From Curtobacterium flaccumfaciens (GTDB lineage: Bacteria; Actinomycetota; Actinomycetes; Actinomycetales; Microbacteriaceae), in the NCBI RefSeq assembly GCF_013359815.1, contig NZ_JABMCF010000041.1:237865-301864 (forward strand): a stretch of DNA of 64,000 nucleotides, given 5' to 3'. Positions 9,763 through 18,809 of this stretch are shown here, piece by piece. How positions within the stretch are numbered: position 1 is the first letter of the stretch; each line of letters starts with the position of its first letter. The notes below the pieces were generated by a model. The model had not been told where the DNA came from. It was given only the letters and a program-made list of their open reading frames with translations, and did no database searches. Made by a program: the position numbers and the translations under genes.

Positions 9763-10350
9763 TCAGGACGGAGCGTGCACGCGCTGCTGTGCGGCGAGCA
9801 GCCCGACCTCGGCGATCGCCTGTACCGCGTCGGCGGCGTCGGCCAGCAGGATCGGCAGCGTCTTCTTCTCGGCTGCGGAGAAGTCACGCAGCACGTAGTC
9901 GGCCGGGTCCTGCCGACCGGGCGGACGCCCGATGCCGACCCGGACGCGCATGAACTCGTTCGTGCCGGTGGCCTTGATGATGTCGCGCAGCCCGTTGTGC
10001 CCGCCGTGACCCCCGCTGCCCTTGAGGCGGACGGTGTCGAACGGCAGGTCGAGCTCGTCGTGCACGACGACGAGGTCGGCCGGTGTGGCGCTGTAGAACC
10101 CGAGCACCGAGGAGACCGGTCCGCCCGAGGTGTTCATGAACGACCCGGGCTTCGCCAGCACGAGTCGTGTGCCGCCGGGCACCAGGCGCCCCTCGGCGAC
10201 CTGGTTCGGCGTCTTGTGCTTCTTGAACGTCGCTCCCATGCGGGACGCGAGTTCGTCGAGGACCATCTGGCCGACGTTGTGACGGTTGCCCGCGTAGTCG
10301 GGCCCGGGGTTCCCGAGCCCGACCACCACCAGGATGCTGCTGCCGTTCAT
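9763..10350 (-). CDS. pth: peptidyl-tRNA hydrolase
   Basis: Pth releases tRNA from peptidyl-tRNAs that drop off ribosomes. The protein is 195 residues from the ATG at 10348-10350, the normal size; an earlier in-frame ATG at 10482 would extend through the rplY C-terminus and is rejected. Visible are GLGNPG, NRHNVG with the catalytic His24, SFMNTSGG, VHDELDLP and KGSGGHGGHNGLR. It starts 43 bases after the rplY stop on the same strand, the usual rplY-pth pair, and ends 82 bases before the mfd start, so the three may be co-transcribed. Confidence 0.97.
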   Translation of the reverse strand: MNGSSILVVVGLGNPGPDYAGNRHNVGQMVLDELASRMGATFKKHKTPNQVAEGRLVPGGTRLVLAKPGSFMNTSGGPVSSVLGFYSATPADLVVVHDELDLPFDTVRLKGSGGHGGHNGLRDIIKATGTNEFMRVRVGIGRPPGRQDPADYVLRDFSAAEKKTLPILLADAADAVQAIAEVGLLAAQQRVHAPS

Positions 10351-10393
10351 GAGCGCAGTGTCACAGCGTCGACCAGATGTCTTCGAAGGGGTG

Positions 10394-11017
10394 TTACTCG
10401 GAGTCCGCGGCGCCCTCGGCACCCGACTCGGCACCGGCCTCGGCCGAGGCCTCGTCCGCAGCGTCGTCGTCAGCGGTGCCACGCGGGGTGACGATCGCGA
10501 CGACCAGCGCCTCGGGGTCGGTCTCGAGCTCGGCGCCCTCGGGGAGCTCGAGCTGCGCGGCGTGGATCTGCACGCCGTCCTCGAGGCCCTCGACGTTCAC
10601 GGAGACGTGCTCCGGGATGTCGGTGGCGAGCACGAGCAGCGAGATCGTGTTGAGGTCCTGCACGTGGATGGTGCCGGAGAAGGACTCGCCCTCGATGACG
10701 ACGGGCACGTCGACCGTGACCTTCTCGCCACGGCGGAGGACCACGAGGTCGATGTGCTCGATGATCTGGCGCACCGGGTCACGCTGGACGTCCTTGACGA
10801 GGGCGAGCTGCGCAGCACCCTCGATGTCGAGGTCGACGACCGCGTTGGCGGTACGGACGAGCAGCATGGTCTCGTGACCGGGCAGCGAGATGTGCTTCGG
10901 CTCGGTGCCGTGGCCGTAGACGACCGCGGGGATCTTGTCGGCCGCGCGGAGCTTGCGAGCAGCGCCCTTGCCGAACTTGGTGCGGACTTCCGCTGCGAGC
11001 TTGGTGTAGTCGGCCAT
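10394..11017 (-). CDS. rplY: 50S ribosomal protein L25/general stress protein Ctc
   Basis: L25 binds 5S rRNA in the large subunit. The 207-residue protein has the 5S-binding domain (about residues 1-95), the C-terminal TL5/Ctc beta domain (about 96-185) and an acidic Ala/Glu/Asp tail common in actinobacteria. The ATG is preceded by AGGAGG at ideal spacing. A likely promoter lies about 170 bases upstream (11186-11214), leaving a long leader that holds a 14-bp palindrome (11087-11100). Confidence 0.96.
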   Translation of the reverse strand: MADYTKLAAEVRTKFGKGAARKLRAADKIPAVVYGHGTEPKHISLPGHETMLLVRTANAVVDLDIEGAAQLALVKDVQRDPVRQIIEHIDLVVLRRGEKVTVDVPVVIEGESFSGTIHVQDLNTISLLVLATDIPEHVSVNVEGLEDGVQIHAAQLELPEGAELETDPEALVVAIVTPRGTADDDAADEASAEAGAESGAEGAADSE

Positions 11018-11185
11018 GGTGCCTCCTGGTGTCGGGGACGACGCCGGGGTGCCGGCATCGTGGGGGTCTGTGGTGTTGCAACTCGAACGCGTGCACGCGT
11101 GAGGAACGATCCCAGGGTCTTGCCGGGTATCCCACCGCGTCGATCACGGCCGCGCGTACGCAGCCCTCGCCGAAGTCAGGGATTG

Positions 11186-11214
11186 AGTCTAGCAGGGCCG
11201 TCCGGGCGTGTCGT
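11186..11214 (-). promoter_or_regulatory. candidate rplY-pth promoter
   Basis: Read on the minus strand, ACGACA (complement of 11209-11214) and TAGACT (complement of 11186-11191) are spaced by 17 bases. The inferred transcript would have a leader of roughly 160 bases before rplY. Called by eye. Confidence 0.45.
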
Positions 11215-11247
11215 CCCGTGATCTGCCCGCTTCCGCTGCGACGACGC

Positions 11248-12168
11248 TCAGCGGCCGACCTGCCGACGGTGCTCCTGCGCGGCGTGGAGGACGTCGCGCG
11301 CCCGGTCGCTCGCTGCCTCGGCCTCGTCGCGGGCTGCCTCGAGCCGGGTGATCTCGGCCTCGGCCTGCTCCAGGGCACGCTGGAGCTCCGCGCGGCGCTC
11401 CTCCGCCTGTTCGAGATCGGCCTCGGCGGTGTCGAGTGCTGCGTCGGCGTCGCGGGACTCCGTGCGCGCCGCGGTCTCGGCCTGGCGTGCGGCCTTCCGG
11501 TCGGCGACCGGGTCGCGCTTCGGTTCTGGTACGGGGTCGGGATCGGCTTCGGCGTCCGGTTCCGGGGCGTCGCGCTGCGCGGGCCTGGAGGCACGGCTCG
11601 CCTTCCGCGCGCCCCTCGCCTGGGAGATGGGGATGGGTGGGGCATCGCTGCCGGACCAGGCATCGGGCACCGCGTCCGGATCCGCGAGCGCCCCGTCGAG
11701 GTCGACCGCGTCGAACCCCACGCTCTCGAGCGCCGTCACGAGCAGCCCCGACCGGACGGCCGCGCCGGCGTGCGGGTCCGCCATCGCCGCCTCGATCGTC
11801 GACCGGACCTGCTCGAGCACCGCCGGGGTGACGGGGTGTCCGGCGTCGGACGCCAGGTCCGCACCGGCCTGTGCGAGGGCGTCGACGACCTCGGCGCGCT
11901 GCCGACGGAGGGTCCGGATCGCGTCGGGGTCGGCGTCGGCCTGGGCCTTGCGGAGTGCCGGTCCGAGGTCGACGGCGTCGTCGAGGGCACCGTCGTGGGC
12001 GAGCAGGTCGATCACCCAGGCGGCCGGTGAGGGCTTCCGGAGCTTCCCGATCTCGGTCGCGAGGGCGCGGTCGTCCTGCCGCACCGCACGCTGCCGTGCG
12101 GTGCGCTCGGCGACGAAGTCCTGCGGCGCGACGAGCAGCAGCTCCCTGGCGACGTCGGCGAACTCCAT
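11248..12168 (-). CDS. hypothetical protein with C-terminal coiled coil
   Basis: A 306-residue soluble protein of unknown function. Residues 1-60 include LRKPSPAAWVIDLLA, a motif I associate with uncharacterised actinobacterial proteins. A Pro/Asp/Glu-rich linker lies around residues 180-215. The last 90 residues are heptad-like and rich in Ala, Glu and Arg (AEADLEQAEERRAELQRA), predicting a coiled coil. I chose the ATG at 12166-12168 because the family-like sequence starts there; the frame opens at 12204. It contains an in-frame copy of the repeated 11-mer (11582-11592). The next gene in the same direction is manD, 47 bases away, but the functions appear unrelated. Confidence 0.75.
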   Translation of the reverse strand: MEFADVARELLLVAPQDFVAERTARQRAVRQDDRALATEIGKLRKPSPAAWVIDLLAHDGALDDAVDLGPALRKAQADADPDAIRTLRRQRAEVVDALAQAGADLASDAGHPVTPAVLEQVRSTIEAAMADPHAGAAVRSGLLVTALESVGFDAVDLDGALADPDAVPDAWSGSDAPPIPISQARGARKASRASRPAQRDAPEPDAEADPDPVPEPKRDPVADRKAARQAETAARTESRDADAALDTAEADLEQAEERRAELQRALEQAEAEITRLEAARDEAEAASDRARDVLHAAQEHRRQVGR

Positions 12169-12215
12169 GCGACCACTGTGCCTGCTCAACACCGTGCCCG
12201 CCACGGCGTCGGGGA

Positions 12216-13568
12216 CTACCAGTCGTGGACGGTGCCGTCGGCCAGGCGGTTGAACGGCAGGTACGCCTGCTCGTAGGGGTACTTGCCGGCTTCGTCGACG
12301 TCGAGGCTGACCCCGAGGCCCGGCTCGTCACCCGGGTGCAGGTAGCCGTCGGTGAACGTGAACGTCTGGTGGAACACCTGGTTGGTCTGCGGCCCGTGCT
12401 GCATGTACTCCTGGATGCCGAAGTTGTGGATCGCGAGCCCGAGGTGCATCTGCGCGGCGAGACCCACCGGGGAGATGTCGGTCGGCCCGTGGAACCCGGA
12501 CTTGACCTGGTACAACGCCGCGTACTCCATCGTCTTCTTGAGCGGGGTGACGCCGCCCATGTGGGTGACGGCACCGCGGACGTAGTCGATGAGCTGGTCT
12601 CGGATGATGTCCTTGAAGTCCCAGATGGTGTTGAAGACCTCGCCGATCGCCAGCGGCGTCGTCGTGTGCTGCCGGACGAGCTTCAGGGCCTCCTGGTTCT
12701 CGGCGGGGGTGCAGTCCTCGAGCCAGAACAGGTCGTACGGCTCGAGCGACTTCCCGAGCTTGGCGGCCTGCAGCGGGGTCATCCGGTGGTGGCCGTCGTG
12801 CAGCAGGGGCAGTTCGGGGCCGAACTCGTTGCGGACGGCCTCGAACACGGTGGGCACGTGGCGCAGGTAGGCGCGGGTGTCCCAGTCCTCCATCGCGGGG
12901 TACGCACCGCGCTGCGCGGGCTCGAAGTCGTAGCGGACGCCGGCGTTGCCCTCGGTGGTCCTGTTCGACGCGATGCCGTAGATGGACTCGAGGCCGGGGA
13001 CACCGGTCTGCACGCGGATGGAGCGGTAGCCCTCTTCCTGGTGTTCGCGGATGGAGTCGAACAGCTCGGGCAGCTCCTTGCCCGAGGCGTGGCCGTACGC
13101 CATGAGCCCGGTGCGCGATGCGCCGCCGAGCAGCTGGTACAGCGGCATCCCGGCGACCTTCGCCTTGATGTCCCAGAGGGCCATGTCGACGGCGGCGATC
13201 GCGGCCATCGTGACCGGACCACGGCGCCAGTACGACGACCGGTACAGGAACTGCCAGGCGTCCTCGATGCGGCTGGCGTCACGGCCGACGAGCAGCGGGA
13301 CGACGTGCTCGGACAGGTAGGCGGAGACCGCGAGCTCGCGGCCGTTCAGGGTGGCGTCGCCGAGCCCGGTGACGCCGTCGGCCGTGGTGAGCTTGAGCGT
13401 CACGAAGTTCCGGTTCGGGCTGGTCACGATGACCTCGGCCCGCTCGATCAGCTGGCCGCGATCCGCCGAGGCCCAGGTGTCCGGACGGCCGGCGGTGGTC
13501 TCGGCCGGCCCGCTGTCGGTGGCGCCGGGGACCGGGGCCGCGGGGTTGGTGGTGGTCGTGTCGGTCAT
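12216..13568 (-). CDS. manD: D-mannonate dehydratase, RspA/ManD type of the enolase superfamily
   Basis: The predicted reaction is D-mannonate to 2-keto-3-deoxy-D-gluconate, the third step of glucuronate breakdown. Metal ligands are placed at Asp258 (in LLHDGHH, with His260), Glu284 ([10 protein letters not shown]) and Glu310 ([11 protein letters not shown]); their 26-residue spacing matches characterised ManD. The N-terminal [10 protein letters not shown] and [12 protein letters not shown] are typical of the family. About 40 Thr/Ala/Pro-rich residues precede the family start, but GGAGGAG eight bases before the ATG supports the long form. It overlaps uxuB by 4 bases. Some family members are poor dehydratases with other roles; the uxaC-uxuB context argues for real mannonate activity. 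Confidence 0.9.
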   Translation of the reverse strand: MTDTTTTNPAAPVPGATDSGPAETTAGRPDTWASADRGQLIERAEVIVTSPNRNFVTLKLTTADGVTGLGDATLNGRELAVSAYLSEHVVPLLVGRDASRIEDAWQFLYRSSYWRRGPVTMAAIAAVDMALWDIKAKVAGMPLYQLLGGASRTGLMAYGHASGKELPELFDSIREHQEEGYRSIRVQTGVPGLESIYGIASNRTTEGNAGVRYDFEPAQRGAYPAMEDWDTRAYLRHVPTVFEAVRNEFGPELPLLHDGHHRMTPLQAAKLGKSLEPYDLFWLEDCTPAENQEALKLVRQHTTTPLAIGEVFNTIWDFKDIIRDQLIDYVRGAVTHMGGVTPLKKTMEYAALYQVKSGFHGPTDISPVGLAAQMHLGLAIHNFGIQEYMQHGPQTNQVFHQTFTFTDGYLHPGDEPGLGVSLDVDEAGKYPYEQAYLPFNRLADGTVHDW

Positions 13569-14848
13569 GCGTGGACTCCTCCGTTGGAGCGTTCGCGGGC
13601 GCGTGCCGCGGCGGTGCGGATGCGGTCGGCCGCCGCCGTCACGGCGGTGACCACGGGGGTGGTGTCGAGTTCGGGCGCGACGACGGCCAGGACGTCGTGC
13701 ACGTCCGAGTCTGGCCCGGGGGCACCGGGGTCGTCCACCAGGTCGGGTTGCTCGGTGACGTGCAACCACCACGCGGCGAGGGCGGTGGCCGCTCCGGTGC
13801 CGATGCCGGCCGAGGGGTCGCGGGCGAGCCGGTGCCGCACGACGTCGACGACACGGACGGGCAGCTTCTGCGAGCCGCCGGACGCGATCTGCCGCAGGGT
13901 GTGCCGGATGCGCGGGTTGGCGAACCGCTCGACCAGGGCCGCGCGGGCGTCGGTGACCTCGCCCTCGGGCAGGGGCAGCTCGAGCGCGGCTTCGTCCCAG
14001 AGCTGCTCGACGGCGGTGCGGCAGACCGGGTCGTCCATCGCCTCGGCCACGGTGTCGTGGCCGAGCTGCAGCCCCAGGTAGGCGAGGAGCGAGTGCGAGC
14101 CGTTCAGCAGCCAGAGCTTCCGCTGCTCGTACGGGGTGACGTCGTCGACGATGCGCACCCCGGCGGTCTCCCACGCGGGGCGGTCGATCCCGTCGAAGGC
14201 GTCCTCGAGCACCCATTCGGCGAACGGCTCGGTGACGACGGGGACCCGGTCGCCGGCGAGCGCACCCGGCAGTTCCGACAGGTGCGCGACGTCGTCGTCG
14301 GTGGTGGCCGGGGTGATCCGGTCGACCATCGAGCTCGGGAACGTGACGTTCGCCTCGATCCAGTCGCGCAGGGCGTCGTCGGTGACGGCGTCGAGCACGG
14401 CGTCGCGCAGGACCGCCCCGTTGTGCGTCAGGTTGTCGAGACTGACCAGCGCGATGCGCCCGGACCCGGCGGCACGGCGGGCGTCGAGCCCCGCGACCAG
14501 CCGCGCCGGCACGTCGGAACCGGGCCGGTAGCCCTGCTCGGTGACCGTCAGCGTGACGATGGTCGTCTCCGGGGACGCGACCACGTGCCTCCAGGCCGTG
14601 TCGTCGCTGCCGGGGTGGGCGGCCACGATCGTGTCGACCACCTCGGCTCCGTCGCCGGACGCGGCTCGGGTGACGAGCGTGTACCGGCAGTCCTGCGCGG
14701 TCAACGCGTCCGCGGCGGCGGGCGAGCGGCCGGTGAAGGCGGTGATGCCCCACGGCTCCCCCGTGGTGTGGGCGGTGTACCAGGCGAGGTGGGCACGAGC
14801 GAAGGCCCCCACCCCCAGGTGGACGATGCCCGGACGGCGCTCCGTCAT
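13565..14848 (-). CDS. uxuB: mannitol dehydrogenase family protein, probable fructuronate reductase
   Basis: The 427-residue protein belongs to the polyol-specific long-chain dehydrogenases. N-terminal [12 protein letters not shown] is the NAD-binding turn, and [16 protein letters not shown] and [16 protein letters not shown] are the usual signatures, the last containing the catalytic Lys/Asn/His cluster. With uxaC and manD in the locus, D-fructuronate to D-mannonate is the likely reaction; mannitol or tagaturonate activity cannot be excluded from sequence. The ATG overlaps the upstream stop by 4 bases, and its own stop overlaps manD, so translation is coupled. One copy of the repeated 11-mer lies in frame at 14587-14597. 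Confidence 0.88.
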   Translation of the reverse strand: MTERRPGIVHLGVGAFARAHLAWYTAHTTGEPWGITAFTGRSPAAADALTAQDCRYTLVTRAASGDGAEVVDTIVAAHPGSDDTAWRHVVASPETTIVTLTVTEQGYRPGSDVPARLVAGLDARRAAGSGRIALVSLDNLTHNGAVLRDAVLDAVTDDALRDWIEANVTFPSSMVDRITPATTDDDVAHLSELPGALAGDRVPVVTEPFAEWVLEDAFDGIDRPAWETAGVRIVDDVTPYEQRKLWLLNGSHSLLAYLGLQLGHDTVAEAMDDPVCRTAVEQLWDEAALELPLPEGEVTDARAALVERFANPRIRHTLRQIASGGSQKLPVRVVDVVRHRLARDPSAGIGTGAATALAAWWLHVTEQPDLVDDPGAPGPDSDVHDVLAVVAPELDTTPVVTAVTAAADRIRTAAARARERSNGGVHA

Positions 14849-15732
14849 GCGGTCACCGGCACGAGGGAGCGGAGGTACGCCAGGTTGTCGGCCGTGCGGG
14901 TCTCGAGCGGGAGGTCGGTGGAGAAGTCCTCGATGGTGACCCACCCGTCGTACCCGACCTGGCGGAGCGCGTCGAGGTACTCGGACACCGACGCCTGGCC
15001 GGTGCGCAGGGGTGCCCACTCGTGCTGCCAGATCGAACTGCCGTCGGCACGGGTGTCGCCGGTGTCGACCCAGCGGGCGTTCTTCACGTGGGCGTGTGCC
15101 AGGTACGGCCCGAGCAGTTCGAACGCGGCCAGGTGGTCCTCGTACCCCTCGATCACGAGGTTGCCGAGGTCGTGGATGACGCCGACGTGTGCGGGGTCGA
15201 GACCGTCGATCAGTCGCAGTGCCGCGGAGGCCGACGGCGTGATCGTCATGTGGTGCAGCTCGACGAGTGCTTTCACGCCGAGCTCCGACGCACGCGACGC
15301 GGCCCACTCGAGGTCGGCGCGGGTGCGGTCGAAGAGCTGCGGGTAGGTCTCGCCGGTGCGTTCCTTCTCGGCACGGTAGTGCGGCATCGTGACCCGCACC
15401 TGGCGCGCGCCGAGTTCGCTGGTCACGCGCAGCATCGTCTCGACGCCGTCGTGGTCGGCGGCCGCCTGGTAGCCGCCGATGCCCGAGTACTCGAGGCCGG
15501 CTGCGTCGGTGACCCGGGCGATCTCGCCGACCCGGTCGCGGATGCCGGTGTACTGCCAGGTCGAGTTGTTGCCCGCCCAGAACGACCGCTCGGCAGGGAC
15601 TTCGGCGCCGTCGGCCGGGCGGTCGTCGACGATGCGCCACTCGATGCCGTCCCAGCCCTGTGCGGCCAGGATCTCGGCGGCTTCGGACGGGGTCCAGTCG
15701 GGGGTGGAGGCGGTGAACACAGAGAACTTCAT
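14845..15732 (-). CDS. sugar phosphate isomerase/epimerase-like TIM-barrel protein
   Basis: A 295-residue protein of the xylose-isomerase-like AP-endonuclease-2 fold. [11 protein letters not shown] at the start, [22 protein letters not shown] (putative metal-binding Glu and His), [13 protein letters not shown] and [10 protein letters not shown] fit the fold. Real substrates vary widely (hydroxypyruvate, inositol intermediates, 3-keto sugars), so none is assigned. It overlaps both neighbours by 4 bases within the hexuronate operon and presumably converts a related sugar or sugar acid. Confidence 0.82.
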   Translation of the reverse strand: MKFSVFTASTPDWTPSEAAEILAAQGWDGIEWRIVDDRPADGAEVPAERSFWAGNNSTWQYTGIRDRVGEIARVTDAAGLEYSGIGGYQAAADHDGVETMLRVTSELGARQVRVTMPHYRAEKERTGETYPQLFDRTRADLEWAASRASELGVKALVELHHMTITPSASAALRLIDGLDPAHVGVIHDLGNLVIEGYEDHLAAFELLGPYLAHAHVKNARWVDTGDTRADGSSIWQHEWAPLRTGQASVSEYLDALRQVGYDGWVTIEDFSTDLPLETRTADNLAYLRSLVPVTA

Positions 15733-16940
15733 CGGGTGGCTCCTTCGGTCGCGGTGGCGGTGGCGGGTGTGCCGACGACCGGCACCACGTCGTCGTACTT
15801 CCCCTCGATCACGTCGTCGATGCGCACGGGGTGCCCGAGCGTCGCGCTGACGTAGAGCCCGCGGACGGTGGCGAGCGACACGAGGGCCGCGTCGACGGTG
15901 ACACCCGGTTCGCGTCCCTGCCGGATCGCGTCGACGATGTCCGTGTACTGCCGAGCGTGGCCCGCGGCGAAGTGGTCGGGTTCAGCCGGGCCGCCGACGA
16001 CGTGCTCGGGCGGGACGACCTGGTCCTTCTGGTCGACCGCACCGGCGACCGCGGTGGCGTTCGACGTGGTGGACGCGGACTCGAGCGTGGCGGTGTCCGG
16101 GGCGATGTGGAAGTACGCGAGCCGGTCGTCGTCGACGATGGCGGAGCCGTGCGTGCCGTACACGGCGTACCGGGCGGAGAGCCCCGGGTACGCGGCGGTC
16201 GTGCAGTGGACGACCCCGAGCGCCCCGCCGGCGAACCGGACGGTGGCGACGGCGGTGTCCTCGACCTCGATCCGGTCGTGCGCGAGCAGGCCGGTCTGCG
16301 CGGAGATCTCGACCGGACGACCGAGCGCCCAGACGAGCAGGTCGACGGTGTGCACGCCCTGGTTCATCACCGCGCCGCCGCCGTCGAGCGCCCAGGTGCC
16401 GCGCCAGTCACCGGAGTCGTAGTACCCCTGCGACCGGTACCACGCGACGCTCGCGAGCCCCGAGGTCACGGTGCCGAACCCGCCGTCGTGCGCGGCCCGG
16501 GCGACGGCCGCCGACGCCGGGTCGAAGCGGTGCTGACTGATGACGCTCGTGACGAGCCCGCGGTCACGAGCGGCTGCGGCGAGCGCCGCGATCTGCCGGG
16601 CCCGGGGCATCGTGGTGTCGAGCGGCTTCTCGATGACGACGTGCTTGCCGGCGGCCAGGGCGGCCTCGGCGAGCTGCACGTGCATGCCGGACGGCGAGCA
16701 GATCGCGACGACGTCGATGTCGGTCTGGTCGATCGCTTCCTCGATGGTGGACGTCGTGATCGGGCGGGCGACGCCCATCGCCTCGATCGCGTCGGCTGCG
16801 CTCGTGGCGGCTTCGGGCACGGCGTCGACGAGGGCGACGACCTGCAGGTCGGGGTGGTGCACGGCGACGGTCGCGTGGTGGCGTCCGATGACACCGGCGC
16901 CGACGACGGCCAGGCGGAGCGGGTTGGTGGGTTCGGTCAT
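15729..16940 (-). CDS. Gfo/Idh/MocA family NAD(P)-dependent oxidoreductase
   Basis: The 403-residue protein begins with LAVVGAGVIGRHHA, the Rossmann dinucleotide turn. VVIEKPLDTT (the EKP motif with the catalytic Lys), MNQGVHTVDLLVWALG (catalytic Asp/His region) and a C-terminal beta-sheet domain follow. Family members oxidise a hydroxyl on a sugar, inositol or glycoside. Flanked on both sides by TIM-barrel isomerases with 4-base overlaps, it probably works with them on one substrate, but no specific substrate is visible. Confidence 0.87.
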   Translation of the reverse strand: MTEPTNPLRLAVVGAGVIGRHHATVAVHHPDLQVVALVDAVPEAATSAADAIEAMGVARPITTSTIEEAIDQTDIDVVAICSPSGMHVQLAEAALAAGKHVVIEKPLDTTMPRARQIAALAAAARDRGLVTSVISQHRFDPASAAVARAAHDGGFGTVTSGLASVAWYRSQGYYDSGDWRGTWALDGGGAVMNQGVHTVDLLVWALGRPVEISAQTGLLAHDRIEVEDTAVATVRFAGGALGVVHCTTAAYPGLSARYAVYGTHGSAIVDDDRLAYFHIAPDTATLESASTTSNATAVAGAVDQKDQVVPPEHVVGGPAEPDHFAAGHARQYTDIVDAIRQGREPGVTVDAALVSLATVRGLYVSATLGHPVRIDDVIEGKYDDVVPVVGTPATATATEGATR

Positions 16941-17776
16941 CGCAGGGTGACTCCGATCTGGTCGGTGAGGGTGCGGAAGGCCCGGCCGGCACGACCGAAG
17001 GCCGCGGGGCCGGAGAACCCGCCGAGGGAGGTGAAGTCGCTGAGGTGCGGCTCGAGCGAGGCGTACCCGGAGTAGCCGGCGTCGCGGAGCGCGGTGAGGG
17101 TCTGGAGCAGTTCGCCGTCACCCTCGCCCGCGGGGACCACCGACGAGTCGGCGGCGAGGGCGTCCTTGACCTGCAGGTAGTCGACGAACGGGGCGAGCTG
17201 CTCCCAGCCGTCGGTGAAGGGCCGGACGCCGCACTGCACGTAGTTCGCGTTGTCCCAGGCCAGGCGGAGCGCCGGCGATCCGACGCTCTCGACGATGTCG
17301 AGCACCCGCGCGGGGACGTCGCCGTAGATGTCCTTCTCGTTCTCGTGCAGCAGGGTCACGCCCTCACGCTCGGCGAGGTCGGCCAGCGCCCGCATCCGGA
17401 CGAGGACGTCGTCGCGGACGTCGTCTGGGCTGCGGCCCTCGAAGTAGAACGAGAAGATCCGGATGTTCGTCGTGCCGAGCGCGTGTGCGGCACGGATCGC
17501 ACGGGCGAGCCGTGACACCTCGTGCTCGACGGGCTCGTCGACGGGCACCTTGCCGATCGGCGAGGCGATCGCAGACACGGTCTGCCCGCGCTCGTCGAGC
17601 AGCCGGTGGAGTCCGGCGAGCTGGTCCTCGTCGAGGTCGACGACGTTGACGCCCCAGGCGCTGCGGACCTCGATGGCGCTCGCGCCGAGCGCCTGGAGGA
17701 CCGCGACCTGGACGACCGGATCGGCGTCGATCTCGTCGCCGAAACCGGAGAGTTCCCAACTGGGCTGGTCGGTCAT
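16937..17776 (-). CDS. sugar phosphate isomerase/epimerase-like TIM-barrel protein
   Basis: A 279-residue TIM-barrel protein of the same fold as the one at 14845-15732 but clearly divergent. WELSGFGDEID opens it; SAIEVRSAW, IRIFSFYF, TLLHENEKDIYG, RLAWDNANYVQ and YLQVKDA supply the expected metal-ligand Glu, Asp, His and Lys positions. The ATG has AAAGGA just upstream, so this gene can start translation independently after the hairpin at 17791-17834. It is the first enzyme gene after the permeases in the operon. Confidence 0.82.
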   Translation of the reverse strand: MTDQPSWELSGFGDEIDADPVVQVAVLQALGASAIEVRSAWGVNVVDLDEDQLAGLHRLLDERGQTVSAIASPIGKVPVDEPVEHEVSRLARAIRAAHALGTTNIRIFSFYFEGRSPDDVRDDVLVRMRALADLAEREGVTLLHENEKDIYGDVPARVLDIVESVGSPALRLAWDNANYVQCGVRPFTDGWEQLAPFVDYLQVKDALAADSSVVPAGEGDGELLQTLTALRDAGYSGYASLEPHLSDFTSLGGFSGPAAFGRAGRAFRTLTDQIGVTLR

Positions 17777-17790
17777 GGTGTCCTTTCGTT

Positions 17791-17834
17791 CGGACTGGAG
17801 GCGCGTGGCGGGGCCGCCGAGGGCCTCCAGTCCG
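17791..17834 (-). terminator. intra-operon hairpin between permease and enzyme genes
   Basis: CGGACTGGAGGC (17791-17802) pairs exactly with GCCTCCAGTCCG (17823-17834); the 20-base loop is G+C-rich. It is a variant of the GGCCTGGAGGC family. Placed between the ABC transporter and the enzymes of one operon, it may lower enzyme transcription relative to transport or stabilise the upstream message. Confidence 0.55.
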
Positions 17835-17849
17835 GTTCTGGGTTGCGGC

Positions 17850-18809
17850 CTACTTGACGGAGCCGGCGGTGAGCCCGCCGACCAGGTAGCGCTGGAAGAT
17901 CAGGTACAGGGCGACGACGGGGACGGCGCAGACGATCGAGGCGGCCATCATCTGGCCGTAGATCGGGACCGCGCCGCCCTCTTGGGTGGTGCCGAGCACC
18001 TGCAGGACCACGGCGACCGTCCGGGTGTTCGGGGTCGTCATGATCGTGGAGAACAGGACGTCGTTCCAGCCGAGCAGGAAGGCGAAGATCGCGGACACGA
18101 CGATGCCGGGCCACGACAGCGGGAGCACGATCTTCGTCAGGATCTTCGTCGAGCTGGCGCCGTCGATGCGCGCCGCTTCCTCGAGTTCCTTCGGCAGGCC
18201 GCGCAGGTAGGTGACCATCACCCACGTCGAGAACGGCAGGGCGAAGGTCAGGTAGGTGACGAACAGGCCCCAGCGGGTGCCGATGATCTGCACGCCGGTG
18301 GCACTGGCGATGTTCGAGAACACCACGAAGACCGGCAGGAGCAGGAGCGTGCCGGGGATCGACTGCAGGGCGAGGAGCCCACGCAGGATCGTCAGCCGCC
18401 CGAGGAACCGGAACCGGACGAGCACGTAGGCCGTGGACACGGCGAGCGCGGCACTCGCGACGGCGACGGCACCGGCGGTGAGCATCGAGTTCACCAGTCC
18501 CTCGCCGAGGGCGACGGTGGACCAGATCTCGACGTAGTTCGACAGCGTGAACTCCGACGGGAAGTACTCGCCGCGGGCGACCGCGACGTCGGAGTTGACC
18601 GAGCCGAACAGGATGTAGAGCACCGGGACGGCGATGAACGCAATGATCACCGCGATGACGGTGACGAGCAGCCAGCGCGGCAGCAGCCGGGTGACGTCGG
18701 TGTCGTAGGGACGCTTGCTCCGTCGGCCGCCGCTGCCGGTCGTGATGCTCTCGGTGAGCGTCGCGGTGGGGCGGGTGCGGGTGCTGAAGGACGTGCTCGG
18801 GGTGGTCAT
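17850..18809 (-). CDS. carbohydrate ABC transporter permease, MalG type
   Basis: The 319-residue protein is the second membrane subunit of the importer. Six membrane segments and the ATPase-docking EAA loop (KELEEAARIDGAS) are visible, and it ends GGLTAGSVK like MalG homologues. The first 45 residues are Ser/Thr-rich and cytoplasmic. It overlaps the MalF-type gene by 4 bases. A hexuronate or oligouronide is the likely cargo given uxaC, uxuB and manD in the locus. Confidence 0.92.
   Translation of the reverse strand: MTTPSTSFSTRTRPTATLTESITTGSGGRRSKRPYDTDVTRLLPRWLLVTVIAVIIAFIAVPVLYILFGSVNSDVAVARGEYFPSEFTLSNYVEIWSTVALGEGLVNSMLTAGAVAVASAALAVSTAYVLVRFRFLGRLTILRGLLALQSIPGTLLLLPVFVVFSNIASATGVQIIGTRWGLFVTYLTFALPFSTWVMVTYLRGLPKELEEAARIDGASSTKILTKIVLPLSWPGIVVSAIFAFLLGWNDVLFSTIMTTPNTRTVAVVLQVLGTTQEGGAVPIYGQMMAASIVCAVPVVALYLIFQRYLVGGLTAGSVK

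Noticed and set aside
5049..9953. A 1634-codon open frame on the plus strand opposite mfd
   Set aside because: It has no recognisable domain, is rich in Arg, Gly, Asp and Val, and mirrors the third-position G+C bias of mfd. mfd explains the DNA fully.
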